A stretch of DNA of 32,029 nucleotides, from the NCBI GenBank assembly GCA_030616775.1, contig JAUWWQ010000050.1, positions 1-32,029 of the forward strand, in the 5' to 3' direction. The notes under the pieces were generated by a model. It was not told the DNA's origin. It did no database searches and worked only from the letters and a program-made list of their open reading frames with translations. This document shows, piece after piece, positions 1 through 8,845 of the stretch (the stretch's first letter is position 1; each line of letters opens with the position of its first letter). A program made the translations under genes and the position numbers. This DNA is from Planctomycetota bacterium. Its GTDB lineage: Bacteria > Planctomycetota > Phycisphaerae > UBA1845.

Positions 1-294
1 AACTGGGGCGACCTGGTGAGGACTTGCGCCACGTGTCCATGCAGCCCACCTGACGGAGTCGTCAACATGGCCTCCGACGTGACCGCAGTGCTCGACAAGT
101 TCAGGAACCTTGAGCCGCCGGATGTCAATTGTGCATCAGTGACCAAAACGCGGGCCGACCTCGACTGGGAGACCCCGAACCAGCTGATCGATATTTCGGA
201 TGCCACCTGCTGCCTGGATGCGTTCCGCGGCATGCAGTATCCGCCGGAGGCGTTCCCGGATCCGCCAACGGAGGATCCGTGTCCTGGCTCGTGA
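1..294 (+). CDS. C-terminal part of a secreted dockerin-like protein (5' end outside window)
   Basis: The reading frame is open from base 1 and stops with TGA at 292-294, so only the last 97 residues are visible. They start with NWGDLVRTCA and carry two copies of a dockerin-like calcium-loop repeat, VNMASDVTAVLDKFRNL and IDISDATCCLDAFRGM, joined by a linker and closed by a Pro-rich tail ending DPCPGS. This paired repeat is a common C-terminal module of large extracellular planctomycete proteins. The rest of the protein and its enzymatic or binding role are out of view. Assignment to the family rests on repeat pattern only; the module may serve attachment or sorting, which is inference. Confidence 0.7.
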   Translation, partial: NWGDLVRTCATCPCSPPDGVVNMASDVTAVLDKFRNLEPPDVNCASVTKTRADLDWETPNQLIDISDATCCLDAFRGMQYPPEAFPDPPTEDPCPGS

Positions 295-403
295 GCGGCC
301 CGGCCTACTTAGCATCTGGCTGGCGGTCTGGACAATCGGTTGCTCCGCCTGCTTCCGTGGCAAAGGGCTGGTTCGCAAAATATCCCTAGTTGCACGTTTT
401 CTG

Positions 404-431
404 TTGACAGCGGGTTTTCCCAAACTATGAT
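404..431 (+). promoter_or_regulatory. Putative sigma-70-type promoter of the LysM lipoprotein gene
   Basis: TTGACA at 404-409 and TATGAT at 426-431 are separated by 16 bases. The -10 box lies 48 bases before the ATG at 480. A strong ribosome-binding site, CAGGAGG at 465-471, follows with an 8-base spacer. Both hexamers are close to consensus and the position is sensible, but no transcript data are available. Confidence 0.55.
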
Positions 432-479
432 AGCAGCCGTACTTGGGCGATCTTGGTTTTTTGACAGGAGGTCATCCCC

Positions 480-872
480 ATGCGAGGGAATGCAATATGT
501 CTGCTGGCGTCCGCTTTCATCGCTTTGAGCGTTTCCGGTTGTAACGCCTTCGGCAAGAAGGACACGGCCGCGGAACGGTCCGTCACCGGGATCGATTCGT
601 ACACCGCGTCGGTCCAAGAAGCGGCGTATGAGTCTGACCAGTACCCGACCTACGGCCCTGCGGAACCTGTTGAGGTGTCGTCCCCGCCGCCGGCCTCAAC
701 GACCGAGTCGGAACCACGCTTTCATACAGTCGCGAAGAGGGATACGCTGTACGCGCTTGCCCGGATGTACTACGGTGACCAGAGGCGGTGGAAGGACATC
801 TATGAGGCGAACCGTTCGGTGATCGGTGATCCGAACATGATTTGCATCGGGCAGCGCTTGCTGATTCCTTGA
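480..872 (+). CDS. LysM-domain lipoprotein
   Basis: This is a 130-residue exported lipoprotein. Residues 1-21 form a short signal peptide ending in a lipobox (SVSGC, lipidated Cys21), so it should be anchored in a membrane facing the periplasm or outside. Residues 22-78 are a low-complexity linker rich in Pro, Ser, Thr and Glu. Residues about 80-130 are a single LysM domain (FHTVAKRDTLYALARMYYGD at its start, IGQRLLIP at its end), which in this family binds N-acetylglucosamine-containing glycans such as peptidoglycan. The ATG has a CAGGAGG site 8 bases upstream and a good promoter. The gene probably stands alone, since recG follows about 90 bases later with its own weak start region. The likely role is a cell-wall-associated structural lipoprotein; no catalytic domain is visible. 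Confidence 0.85.
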   Translation: MRGNAICLLASAFIALSVSGCNAFGKKDTAAERSVTGIDSYTASVQEAAYESDQYPTYGPAEPVEVSSPPPASTTESEPRFHTVAKRDTLYALARMYYGDQRRWKDIYEANRSVIGDPNMICIGQRLLIP

Positions 873-965
873 TAAGCCCGTGACGACACTGGCGGGGAAG
901 GAGCTGGGGAAACAACGAACGGCGAATCCTAGGTCTACTTGGCTCTTCGCTGTTCGGGGAATGCC

Positions 966-3047
966 GTGGCCACCCCTGTGACCCTCGACACCGATGTACA
1001 GTTCGTTCGAGGGGTGGGACCCGCTCGGGCTATACAATTCGCAGGGCTCGGCGTCCGCACGGTCGGCGATCTGATCGAGTACTTTCCGTTTCGCCACAAT
1101 CTAAGACCGAAGTCGCAGGCGATTGGCTCGCTGGAGCTGGGCGTCGCCGCGACGGTGGTCGGTGAGCTCCGTCGGGTTCGAACCCGCGGTTCCTTCACCC
1201 GACAGATTGTCAGCGCTCAGGTGGTGGACGGCACCGGTCGGTGTCGAGTCCGCTGGTTCAACTCGCCATTTCTGGTCGGCAGGCTTCATGACGGGCAAAT
1301 TGTCCACATTACCGGCAAGGCCGATGTCTTCGACGAACTGGCGTGCTTCACCAATCCGCAACTGAGGTTGATCGAAGACGACGAAGACCCTCTCAACGGT
1401 GACAGAGACCGTTACGATCCCGTCTACCCCGCTACGGCGGAATTGTCCAGCAAGCAGATCGCGAGAATAGTCCACCACGTGTTGGACGATGCCGCGGAGG
1501 CGGTGGTCGACTTTCTACCTGACTCGATTCGATCGCGGCGTCGCCTCCCACCACGCCGTACCGCCGTCCTCCGGTATCATAGACCGACGTCGATTGATGA
1601 CGTTACTGTGGCACGAAGGCGGCTGGCGTATGACGAGTTTCTGCTATGCCAGCTGGCCGTGCAGATCAGCCGGCGGCGGTTATCCGTGGGGCCAAAGGCC
1701 CGCCCCATCGTCACGACCGAAGAGATAGACCGTCGTATTCGTAGCCGGTTTCCTTTTGCGCTGACGGCCGGGCAGGACAGAGCGGTTGGAGAAATCCGGA
1801 CGGATCTGTGTCGATCAGTGCCGATGAACCGTCTGCTGCAAGCCGATGTGGGTGCGGGAAAGACAGCCGTTGCGGTGTACGCGGCACTGACTGCCATTGC
1901 CAATCGGCTACAAGTGGCCCTGCTCGCCCCGACCGAGGTGCTGGCGGCCCAGCACCGGACCAAGGTCGATCAGTATCTGAGGGGAAGCCGTGTGCGTACC
2001 GGCTATCTGGTCGGCTCTACGTCCCGCGCCAAGCGCACTGCGCTGCTGGGTGGGCTTCAAACGGGTCAGATCGATCTTCTGATTGGCACGCACGCCCTGA
2101 TCGAAGAAGATGTGAGGTTCCGCAATGTGGGTCTGGTCATCATCGACGAGCAACACAAGTTCGGCGTCGCCCAGCGGGCGACACTGCGGGCTAAAGGTCA
2201 CGCGCCGCACACGCTGGTGCTGACGGCTACGCCGATTCCGCGGACGCTGGCCATGACCGTATTCGGCGACCTTGATGTTTCCACCATCGACGGCGTGTTG
2301 CCGGGACGTCAACCCGTTGTCACTCGACTCGTACCGCCCGAGGAGTCTGACCAGGCATGGGCTTTCGTACGGTCGCAGCTTTCGCGCGGCGAACAGGCCT
2401 ACGTCGTCTATCCTCTTGTGGAGGAGTCGGAGACGCTGCCGCTCAAGGCGGCCAGTGTCGAGGTGGAGCGTCTTGGGCGGTCGGTCCTGCAGGGGTATGA
2501 GGTTGGGCTGCTGCATGGCCGGATGAAACCATCCGAAAAAGCTGACGTGATGGACCGGTTCCGGGCGGGGGCCGTCCAGGCATTGGTGTCAACAACGGTT
2601 ATCGAAGTCGGTGTGGATGTGCCTAATGCGACGATGATGGTGATCCAGCACGCCGAGCGCTATGGTCTGAGCCAATTGCATCAGCTTCGCGGCCGGATCG
2701 GACGCGGTTCGCAAAAGTCGTATTGCCTGTTGTTCGCTGAAACGGCAGGTGAGGCGGCGCTGGCCCGTTTGAGTATTCTATGTGAGACATCGGACGGCTT
2801 TAAGATAGCCGAGGAAGATCTGCGGCTTCGCGGGCCGGGAGAGATGCTCGGTACCAGACAACACGGTATACCTGCGTTTAAGGTGGCGAATCTGATCGCG
2901 GATCTTGATCTGCTCGAGCAGGCTCGTGACGACGCTGCCGAAATCCTGCGGTTCGACGCTGAACTGACCCGCCAGGAGCATGCCCGGCTAAGAGAAGCGT
3001 TGGCACAACAGTACGCCGGCACACTGGGCCTCATCGACGTCGCGTGA
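966..3047 (+). CDS. recG: ATP-dependent DNA helicase RecG
   Basis: RecG is a monomeric superfamily 2 helicase that reverses stalled replication forks and migrates Holliday junctions. From the GTG at 966 the protein has 694 residues, the usual length for RecG. The N-terminal wedge (OB-fold) domain begins with FVRGVGPARA, the family's helix-hairpin signature. Helicase motifs follow in order: Walker A GAGKT (296-300), DEQH box (394-397), TATPIPRTLAM (motif III), STTVIEVGVDVPNA (motif V) and QLRGRIGR (573-580, motif VI). The C-terminus keeps the TRQHG region of RecG. A TTG at 939 would add nine residues; GTG 966 is preferred because GGGGA lies 5 bases upstream and MATPVTLD is a more natural start. 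Identification is secure; only the start is in doubt. Confidence 0.96.
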   Translation: MATPVTLDTDVQFVRGVGPARAIQFAGLGVRTVGDLIEYFPFRHNLRPKSQAIGSLELGVAATVVGELRRVRTRGSFTRQIVSAQVVDGTGRCRVRWFNSPFLVGRLHDGQIVHITGKADVFDELACFTNPQLRLIEDDEDPLNGDRDRYDPVYPATAELSSKQIARIVHHVLDDAAEAVVDFLPDSIRSRRRLPPRRTAVLRYHRPTSIDDVTVARRRLAYDEFLLCQLAVQISRRRLSVGPKARPIVTTEEIDRRIRSRFPFALTAGQDRAVGEIRTDLCRSVPMNRLLQADVGAGKTAVAVYAALTAIANRLQVALLAPTEVLAAQHRTKVDQYLRGSRVRTGYLVGSTSRAKRTALLGGLQTGQIDLLIGTHALIEEDVRFRNVGLVIIDEQHKFGVAQRATLRAKGHAPHTLVLTATPIPRTLAMTVFGDLDVSTIDGVLPGRQPVVTRLVPPEESDQAWAFVRSQLSRGEQAYVVYPLVEESETLPLKAASVEVERLGRSVLQGYEVGLLHGRMKPSEKADVMDRFRAGAVQALVSTTVIEVGVDVPNATMMVIQHAERYGLSQLHQLRGRIGRGSQKSYCLLFAETAGEAALARLSILCETSDGFKIAEEDLRLRGPGEMLGTRQHGIPAFKVANLIADLDLLEQARDDAAEILRFDAELTRQEHARLREALAQQYAGTLGLIDVA

Positions 3048-3192
3048 GTTTTTTCTATCGCTCGACTGACGGCAGGGCAATTCCGGGTGGCCCTGAGATT
3101 TACGATTTTTCCTGTTGACAAACCGGTTCCAGGGCATACCAAACTCATACTCGAGGTGCGGTGAGTATTTAGTTGGTACGGAGATTTGCCCG

Positions 3193-3531
3193 ATGGCCCA
3201 TGTTGTTGCGGAGCCGTGCATCAATTGCAAGTACACGGACTGCGTGGCTGTTTGCCCCGTTGATTGCTTCCATGAGGGTGTGAACTTCCTGGTGATCGAT
3301 CCCGAGACCTGCATCGACTGCGGGCTCTGCCCGCCGGAATGTCCCACCTCGGCCATCTTTTCTGAGGAGGACCTTCCCGACAAGTGGCACGAGTACATCG
3401 AGATAAACGCCAAGTACGCGTGCGATTGGCCGGTCATCGATTCGCAGAAGGAGCCGATGCCGGGAGCGGACGAAGCCGCCAAGGAAGATGACAAGAGGGA
3501 CCAGCTCAACCCGGACCCTTTCCAGGGCTAG
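3193..3531 (+). CDS. fdxA: Seven-iron ferredoxin (3Fe-4S/4Fe-4S), FdxA type
   Basis: This is a soluble low-potential electron carrier of 112 residues. The cysteine pattern closely follows Azotobacter-type ferredoxin I: Cys9, Cys12, Cys17, Cys21-Pro, Cys25, then Cys40, Cys43, Cys46 and Cys50-Pro. By family analogy Cys9, Cys17 and Cys50 bind the 3Fe-4S cluster, and Cys21, Cys40, Cys43 and Cys46 bind the 4Fe-4S cluster. The stretch [18 protein letters not shown] is diagnostic. The C-terminal half, with [15 protein letters not shown] and an acidic tail, also fits. The ATG at 3193 is preceded by GGAG at 3180-3183 with a 9-base spacer; an in-frame TTG at 3115 would add 26 residues without family support. 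The gene stands alone between recG and rpmE, so its redox partner cannot be inferred from context. Confidence 0.93.
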   Translation: MAHVVAEPCINCKYTDCVAVCPVDCFHEGVNFLVIDPETCIDCGLCPPECPTSAIFSEEDLPDKWHEYIEINAKYACDWPVIDSQKEPMPGADEAAKEDDKRDQLNPDPFQG

Positions 3532-3866
3532 GCTGGGCAAGCTCGAGTGTGTGCTTTCCGATAAGCTGGTGCTCGGCATGGACGGGTGACAAGGGAGACT
3601 GACCCGGCTCCACCGGGGAGTCCCGGGGCAATCGTCTCGGCTGACGCCGCGATCCTCCACGTTGGCGGAGACGCTGCCCCGTCGGTTGCGATGTCGCCGC
3701 ACCCGAGCCACAGGCTTTCCCGGCGCGCCGGGAAAGCCTGTGGCTCAGATAGTCGCGAGACTTGTGAAATACCGTATTAGCATGCCGATAGAGGGGTTGC
3801 AGCTTCATGGATTCGGGGTAGAATTAGGGTTTGGGCGTGTCGGGACCGATGGATAGATAGACAGCG
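3532..3866. other. Intergenic region fdxA-rpmE
   Basis: This stretch of 335 bases has no convincing gene. Its left part (3532-3704) shows nothing recognisable. Its right part carries the half copy of the palindromic repeat at 3705-3780. Short ORFs on both strands across it are created by the palindrome and have no ribosome-binding sites. Confidence 0.6.
3705..3780. repeat. Half copy of a palindromic mobile repeat (family of 11941-12072)
   Basis: Positions 3705-3746 are a perfect 42-base palindrome with 21-base arms (from GAGCCACAGGCTTTCC to its complement). The flank 3747-3780 continues with AGATAGTCGCGAGACTTGTG and ends in TTAG. Read in reverse, 3742-3780 matches the left end of the element at 11941 at 32 of 39 positions. 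No matching flank lies to the left of 3705, so this copy seems truncated on that side. It lies 86 bases before the rpmE start and could form a strong hairpin in the leader of that transcript. Confidence 0.75.
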
Positions 3867-4121
3867 ATGAAGAAGGGTATCCATCCGGAATACATGGATT
3901 GCACGGTCCGCTGCGGTTGCGGTGCGACCTGGCAGACCCGGAGCACCGTCCCGGAGATCAAGATCGAGATCTGCTCCACCTGCCACCCGTTCTTTTTGGG
4001 CGGGGGCGAGACGAGGTTCGTCGACACCCTCGGGCGGGTCGACAGATTCACCAAGAAGTTCGGCAGCGAATATTTCAAATCCGCTGAAAAGAAGAAAAAG
4101 TCGAAGACCCAGCGCCGTTAG
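3867..4121 (+). CDS. rpmE: 50S ribosomal protein L31, zinc-binding form
   Basis: This is an 84-residue ribosomal protein of the large subunit, located at the central protuberance and bridging to the small subunit. It begins MKKGIHPEY, the standard L31 start. The four zinc-ligand cysteines of the C+ form are present: Cys16 and Cys18 in CGCG, and Cys36 and Cys39 in [25 protein letters not shown] is the conserved C-terminal block, followed by a Lys-rich tail. The ATG has no good Shine-Dalgarno sequence (AGACAGCG precedes it). The order rpmE then prfA is a common bacterial arrangement and supports the call; prfA follows after about 70 bases. Confidence 0.95.
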   Translation: MKKGIHPEYMDCTVRCGCGATWQTRSTVPEIKIEICSTCHPFFLGGGETRFVDTLGRVDRFTKKFGSEYFKSAEKKKKSKTQRR

Positions 4122-4191
4122 CTGCGTTGGAGGATCATAGGAGGACCACGAGCGTCGGCCGGACTGTGGCGACGGGCGTGGTTTTTTGCAC

Positions 4192-5286
4192 ATGGCTCAG
4201 GAAGTTGATGACAGGCTGATTACCAAGCTTCAGGAGCTGCACGACCGGTACGACGAGCTAAGTACGGAGTTTGCAGATCCAGCCATCGCCTCCAACCCGG
4301 CCAGGAGTGTCCCGATCACCAAAGAGTTGGGGCGTCTGCGCCGACTTGTGGAGCCCTTCAAGGAGTTCCGCAAGGTTCGCACCGAGTTGGAGGATGCCCG
4401 GGCCATCGTCGCCGACAAATCACAGGATTCGGAGTTGCGCCAACTCGCCGAAGCGGAGATCGATACGCTTCAGACCAAAGACGATGACATGCTCGAGTCA
4501 TTAAAGTCGCTGATCGTCACCGACGAGGACGCCGCAATCAACTCCGTGATTCTCGAGATTCGCGCCGGCACCGGCGGTGAGGAGGCGGCGCTGTTCGCCC
4601 GCGATCTGTATGAGATGTACGTGCGTTTCTGCGAGAAGAGAAGGTACAAGGTCGAGGTGCTGGATCAGGCCGGTTCGGACATCGGCGGTTTCAAGGAAGT
4701 GATCCTGAACATCAAGGGGCCTGAGGTTTACCGCGTGCTCGGTTACGAGGGCGGCGGACACCGGGTCCAGCGGGTTCCCAAAACCGAGTCTCAGGGTCGC
4801 ATACACACCTCGGCGGCGACCGTGGCCGTTCTGCCCGAGCCGGAACAGATCAACATCGACGTCAACTGGGATGCCGACGTGGAGGAGCACGTGTCGCGGG
4901 CGGGCGGGCCCGGCGGCCAGAATGTCAATAAGGTGTCATCGGCGATCCGACTGGTTCACAAGGAGACCGGCATCACCGTGTCGATGAGGGACGAGAAAAG
5001 CCAGCACAAGAACCGGGCCAAGGGTCGCCGAATCCTGCTGACTCGCCTGTATGACCACTTTCACCACGCCAGCACGGCCCAGCGGGACAGCGACCGCAAG
5101 ACGATGATCGGCAGCGGCGACCGATCCGAACGAGTCCGCACCTACAACTTCCCCCAAAACCGCGTCACCGACCACCGCATCAACCTGGACTTGTACAGCC
5201 TGGACAAGATCATCCAGGGCGAACTCGACGGACTCATCGAAGCCCTCCAGACCTACGACAAAGAACAGCGGCTCAAAAACTTGTGA
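4192..5286 (+). CDS. prfA: Peptide chain release factor 1
   Basis: RF1 recognises UAA and UAG stop codons in the ribosomal A site and triggers peptide release. The protein has 364 residues from ATG 4192, close to the usual 355-365. The N-terminal helical domain spans about 1-110. The PxT codon-recognition tripeptide is Pro196-Lys-Thr198 followed by ESQGRIHTSA, which fits RF1 rather than RF2. The GGQ catalytic motif is at 241-243 within RAGGPGGQNVNK. The C-terminal region has RTYNFPQNRVTDHRIN, another RF1 signature. A TTG at 4186 would add two residues; ATG is preferred. No clear ribosome-binding site is visible near the start. The usual partner prmC does not follow; an unrelated SGNH hydrolase gene does. 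Confidence 0.96.
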   Translation: MAQEVDDRLITKLQELHDRYDELSTEFADPAIASNPARSVPITKELGRLRRLVEPFKEFRKVRTELEDARAIVADKSQDSELRQLAEAEIDTLQTKDDDMLESLKSLIVTDEDAAINSVILEIRAGTGGEEAALFARDLYEMYVRFCEKRRYKVEVLDQAGSDIGGFKEVILNIKGPEVYRVLGYEGGGHRVQRVPKTESQGRIHTSAATVAVLPEPEQINIDVNWDADVEEHVSRAGGPGGQNVNKVSSAIRLVHKETGITVSMRDEKSQHKNRAKGRRILLTRLYDHFHHASTAQRDSDRKTMIGSGDRSERVRTYNFPQNRVTDHRINLDLYSLDKIIQGELDGLIEALQTYDKEQRLKNL

Positions 5287-5345
5287 TGTGGGGCACCGCA
5301 GATCCGGCACGCTGAGATTCCAACGCTTCACAGAGGATTGGGTGG

Positions 5346-5365
5346 CCCACCTTTTCAAAGGTGGG
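5346..5365. repeat. Short perfect hairpin after prfA
   Basis: CCCACCTTT and AAAGGTGGG (5346-5354 and 5357-5365) form a 9-base stem with a 2-base loop, 60 bases after the prfA stop. No T-run follows, so a classical intrinsic terminator is not supported. It may be a dispersed repeat core or a degenerate terminator. A second short dyad, ACGTCT/AGACGT, lies nearby at about 5383-5398. Confidence 0.4.
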
Positions 5366-5429
5366 AGGGGGGATGACGCCGCTACGTCTGAGAAGACGTG
5401 ACCCGACCAGTCAGACGTAAGGACTAACC

Positions 5430-6695
5430 GTGGATCGCGAGGACAAGACACTCCTGGCTGCACGACGCCTGGCGGCCTGTTGTGTGGTCATTGTCGGCTA
5501 TTCACTGTTTGTGACGGCAGGTCTGCTCATCCGCCTCGAGGCCCGGGAGTGGGGCCTGGTCCTCAGTGCCAGCGCGCGTGCTGCTATGATCACGTCGGTT
5601 GTCGAGCACGGCTCGACCGCAATTCTTGCCTTACTACTGATGGTGTGGGCTCACCGGCGCGGTGCCGTCCACCCTCTGTTGCCCAGGGTCACATTGGCGC
5701 TCATGCCTATCTTGCTGCTTACATCGGTCGATGGGTTGTTGAAGGTGGTTTTTCGCCCACCGGCCGTGCACCCGACCGTGTATATGCCGCACGCAACACG
5801 TGACTGGACCTTTCGCCCTGGTTCGGTGGGCACATACCTGGGTCAGCCGATGCGCATCAACTCACACGGTTTGCCGGGACCTGAGATTCCGTACCACAAA
5901 GGCGACAATGAATATCGCATATTGTTCCTGGGTGATTCAGTCGCGGCGGGGTTCGGCATACCCGAGAAAGACTGTTTTGCACGGCGGCTTCCGGCACTGT
6001 GGCATGCGAGCGAGGCGCACATCACGGTCACCACGGCAAATTGCTCCGTCACATCATACTCGCCGTGGCAGCAAGTGGACCTGCTCGAGACGGAGGGTAT
6101 GCGGTATGACCCGGACGTCATAGTCCAGGTGTTTTGTCTGAACGACTACGTGGAGAAGTTTTGTCTAACCCGGTTTGGCGGCTACTCCTCGGGGCCGTTT
6201 GAGTTCGTCTCGCCCTTGCTTGCCCGGTCGGGTTTGTATCGGGCTGTCCGTCTACTGCTGGCAAGACGCCAGGATGATGACGAGAAAAGGCGGAAGGGGC
6301 TGCTCGCTCGTTACTCCATCACTCGCTTGATTGATGAGCCCGCGGCTCCACAGTTCAAGGATGCTTGGCGAATCACCTTCGACAACATGAGCAAGATGGT
6401 CGCGATCGCCAGGCGGCATGAGCGACCGTTTGCCATTGTCTGCTTTCCCTACGCGGTTCAGATCGCTCCGGGCGCTGCGGAACAACCGGCACCGCAGGCG
6501 CGCCTGGCTCAGTTCGCGCGGGAGCACGATGTGCCATTTCTGGACCTGTTACCCACCTTTCGCGCCTATACGCACCAGCACCAGCTCAGCGCGCAGGACC
6601 TCTTTCTGGATTTCTGTCACCCGACGAAAATCGGCCACGCCATCGCTGCACGGGAGATCCGCGCCTTTTTGATCAAGCACGGTCTGTCGCCGTAG
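5430..6695 (+). CDS. Membrane-anchored SGNH/GDSL hydrolase
   Basis: The protein has 421 residues. Three hydrophobic segments fill the N-terminus (about 13-33, 50-72 and 87-105) and should anchor it in the inner membrane with the catalytic domain outside. The SGNH blocks follow: FLGDSVAAGFGI with Gly168-Asp-Ser170 (nucleophile serine), LND at 237-239 (Asn of block III), and DFCHP with Asp394 and His397 (catalytic Asp-x-x-His). Family members are esterases or O-acetyl-transfer enzymes acting on lipids or glycans; the substrate cannot be told from sequence. The GTG start has AAGGA at 5419-5423 with a 6-base spacer. The gene converges on a multispan glycosyltransferase, so a role in modifying a surface glycan is plausible but inferred. 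Confidence 0.85.
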   Translation: MDREDKTLLAARRLAACCVVIVGYSLFVTAGLLIRLEAREWGLVLSASARAAMITSVVEHGSTAILALLLMVWAHRRGAVHPLLPRVTLALMPILLLTSVDGLLKVVFRPPAVHPTVYMPHATRDWTFRPGSVGTYLGQPMRINSHGLPGPEIPYHKGDNEYRILFLGDSVAAGFGIPEKDCFARRLPALWHASEAHITVTTANCSVTSYSPWQQVDLLETEGMRYDPDVIVQVFCLNDYVEKFCLTRFGGYSSGPFEFVSPLLARSGLYRAVRLLLARRQDDDEKRRKGLLARYSITRLIDEPAAPQFKDAWRITFDNMSKMVAIARRHERPFAIVCFPYAVQIAPGAAEQPAPQARLAQFAREHDVPFLDLLPTFRAYTHQHQLSAQDLFLDFCHPTKIGHAIAAREIRAFLIKHGLSP

Positions 6696-6820
6696 GGAGC
6701 TCACTTGAGAGAAACACCTTCACCTAATGCGGGCGGGCCCACATCCCAAGTAGTGGCCAGCTCCTGTGCCGGCCATAGTCTGTCGCACGTGAACAACTAC
6801 CGTGTGGAAGTCGATGGTTG

Positions 6821-8572
6821 CTAGGATGCTGTGGCGTACTCATATATTGGGGTGGAAAGTACTGGAACAGCTTTAATGCGGTTCTCGAGGCCGAAGGTTT
6901 GGATGATCTCGGTGGGGTCGGGGATCCAGTAATCTCGCCAGCGGTTGTCGGGGTCGAGGACGAACAGAACCTGCGGGTCGGTGATGCCCCGTGCCCGGCA
7001 GATGTCCTTTACCCAGGTATTCAGCGTGGGTGCGTCTTTAGGGATTGGCAGGGCGGGGATTCCGGTTTCCAGGGCGATGTACTCGTGGAAGTTGCTGACC
7101 ACGACCAGGTTGGGAGCATCCTGTTTGCCCAACCAGCGATAGAGTTCCGCTGCATCGGGAGTAAAGCACCTGGCCCATTGGCCGTACGGCGTCACTTCGC
7201 GATTGGCGGCCAGCCATTTCTCGTAGGGCCTGGACCACTCCTGCTGGATCAGCCACGAACAGGCAACTAGAAACGCCACACAGGCAAAAGCACGCACGAT
7301 TCGCCGTCGGATCAGTATGATCGGAGCTATGAACAGCAGGAAGTAGAACGGCTTTCCCGGCGTGTAGTAGCGATCCAGCCCGACGTAGTTGTATTTGTCG
7401 CTGAAGGCGGCTGTTGCCCCGACGATCATCACCAGAAGCGCAATGACCACCAATGCGCTGAGTGCTACGCCCGGGGAGGCGAAAAAGGATCGTACCGCCC
7501 TGCGGGCCGGCCGGACAATAAGTGCCACGACACAGACACCAACCGGCCAGAGGGAATAGACCCAGTGGGTAAATAGGTGATGGTCGTAGAAGCCCAGATC
7601 GGTGAAGTTCCACCATGCCCGTCCGAAAAGCTGCGGCGAGAGGTCAAACCGTGTGGCGTGTCCGAGATTCAACTGCGCTTGTACGGAGGCGGCCATTCCA
7701 AACGCGTCGTTGATAAGTAGAAGCGCGGCGATCGGTACAGCCGCGAACAGAGCGAAGAGCGTTGTACTTCGCAGGCAGAGCTTCCTCCGCCGCCGCAGGT
7801 GAACAAGCAGGAACAACCCGACGGCCAGCGGCACAAACACGCTCGCATAGCGGATCCAAAACAAACCGCCGGCCATCAAACCGGCCAGTGCAAGCCACAC
7901 AGTGCCACGGCGCTTTGCAACACCCGGCATATCGTCTGTCAGGTGCTCGATCGCTTGCGCTGTCAACAACAACACAAACGGGAGCACTGCAACGAGCAGC
8001 AGGTCGGTCGAGGGATTGATCAACGAAGCGGTTGACACCGAGCATCCGGCCGCTACTGCCGCCAGCAACGTACCAGTGACACCACCTGGCACATTTCGCC
8101 TGACCCAGACGAACCAACCGACCAGGGCTGCCGCACAGGCCGCCACACTGATCCACTGGCATGCCTGGATAGTGGTCAGGCCCGACAACCATCGGACAGC
8201 GCAGATCAGAAAGGGATAGCCGATCGGCCACTGGGTCAGGAAACTCCAGTCGGCCTTCCATGTCCAGGATTGGAACGGTGCCACCGGCAGCGGGGCGGTC
8301 AGCCCCAGCCCTTCGTACATACGATCGGCAGCGATCAGCAGATAGCAGTAATCCGACTCGATCAACGGGGCAATGCCCGCCCTCCCGGGCAGGCAGGCAA
8401 GAACGAGCATAACCGCGACGATCGCGCCCAAGATCAGTGCCCAGCGCACAGGACGTTGGGTGCGTCGAAGCTCTTCGAGCGGTGGGGCACGCAACCGTGC
8501 GCCGGGCCTGCGGGCGCGCGCAGGCTCAGCGTCCCTGGAACCATCGACCACAACACCATCACGACAGATCAC
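6821..8572 (-). CDS. Multispan membrane glycosyltransferase, GT-C-like
   Basis: This is a 583-residue polytopic membrane protein with many hydrophobic helices between about residues 43 and 450 and a soluble C-terminal domain of roughly 130 residues. The first helix is followed by a polar loop with IESDYCYLL (Glu72, Asp74), which resembles the acidic catalytic loop of GT-C enzymes that use polyprenyl-phosphate sugars. The overall plan resembles ArnT/PMT-like transferases and planctomycete 'glycosyltransferase 39-like' proteins. The likely job is transfer of a sugar from a lipid carrier on the outer face of the membrane. The GTG start at 8572 lacks a clear ribosome-binding site, so the true N-terminus may be a few residues shorter. 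It is divergent from the GT2 gene at 8846, which could supply its lipid-linked donor. The exact donor and acceptor are unknown. Confidence 0.75.
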   Translation of the reverse strand: MICRDGVVVDGSRDAEPARARRPGARLRAPPLEELRRTQRPVRWALILGAIVAVMLVLACLPGRAGIAPLIESDYCYLLIAADRMYEGLGLTAPLPVAPFQSWTWKADWSFLTQWPIGYPFLICAVRWLSGLTTIQACQWISVAACAAALVGWFVWVRRNVPGGVTGTLLAAVAAGCSVSTASLINPSTDLLLVAVLPFVLLLTAQAIEHLTDDMPGVAKRRGTVWLALAGLMAGGLFWIRYASVFVPLAVGLFLLVHLRRRRKLCLRSTTLFALFAAVPIAALLLINDAFGMAASVQAQLNLGHATRFDLSPQLFGRAWWNFTDLGFYDHHLFTHWVYSLWPVGVCVVALIVRPARRAVRSFFASPGVALSALVVIALLVMIVGATAAFSDKYNYVGLDRYYTPGKPFYFLLFIAPIILIRRRIVRAFACVAFLVACSWLIQQEWSRPYEKWLAANREVTPYGQWARCFTPDAAELYRWLGKQDAPNLVVVSNFHEYIALETGIPALPIPKDAPTLNTWVKDICRARGITDPQVLFVLDPDNRWRDYWIPDPTEIIQTFGLENRIKAVPVLSTPIYEYATAS

Positions 8573-8627
8573 GGTCTGATTCTCGGTCCCGATCGCCAGC
8601 CTTTCGTTTAGGTCTCGCCACCAATCC

Positions 8628-8689
8628 GAGCCGCAGGCTTCAGCTTGTGCGGGGTCTTAGAGCAGTTGCAGGCCGCATGCAGGCCGCAT
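8628..8689. repeat. Divergent intergenic region: degenerate palindrome core and 11-bp tandem repeat
   Basis: In the 273-base divergent region between the two glycosyltransferase genes, 8628-8652 (starting GAGCCGCAGGCTTCAGC) looks like a decayed version of the GAGCCGCAGGCTTTAGCCTG core seen at 11941-12072. Directly after it, GCAGGCCGCAT occurs twice in tandem at 8668-8678 and 8679-8689. The tandem copy could be an operator or a replication slip; no promoter boxes are clear here. Confidence 0.4.
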
Positions 8690-8845
8690 GTTCGTGCGAA
8701 TGTCCGCGGCTCGAAACCGTCAGCCATTTCCTGTTTTATCGGTCCCATCGACCAATCCTGTGAACCGGTTGAGATCGGGAAGTGGTAATCGGACGGAATT
8801 CAAGGGCATCCCGCTGCTCACCGACATTGTTATGGGAACCACGCG

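Noticed and set aside
1170-1195. tRNA T-arm-like string GGGTTCGAACCC in recG
   Set aside because: It lies inside a conserved coding frame, and no acceptor or anticodon arms can be formed around it.
3115-3120. TTGACA upstream of fdxA as a promoter
   Set aside because: No -10 box is found at 15-19 bases; the best candidates match only 3 of 6 positions. It is a possible -35 at most.
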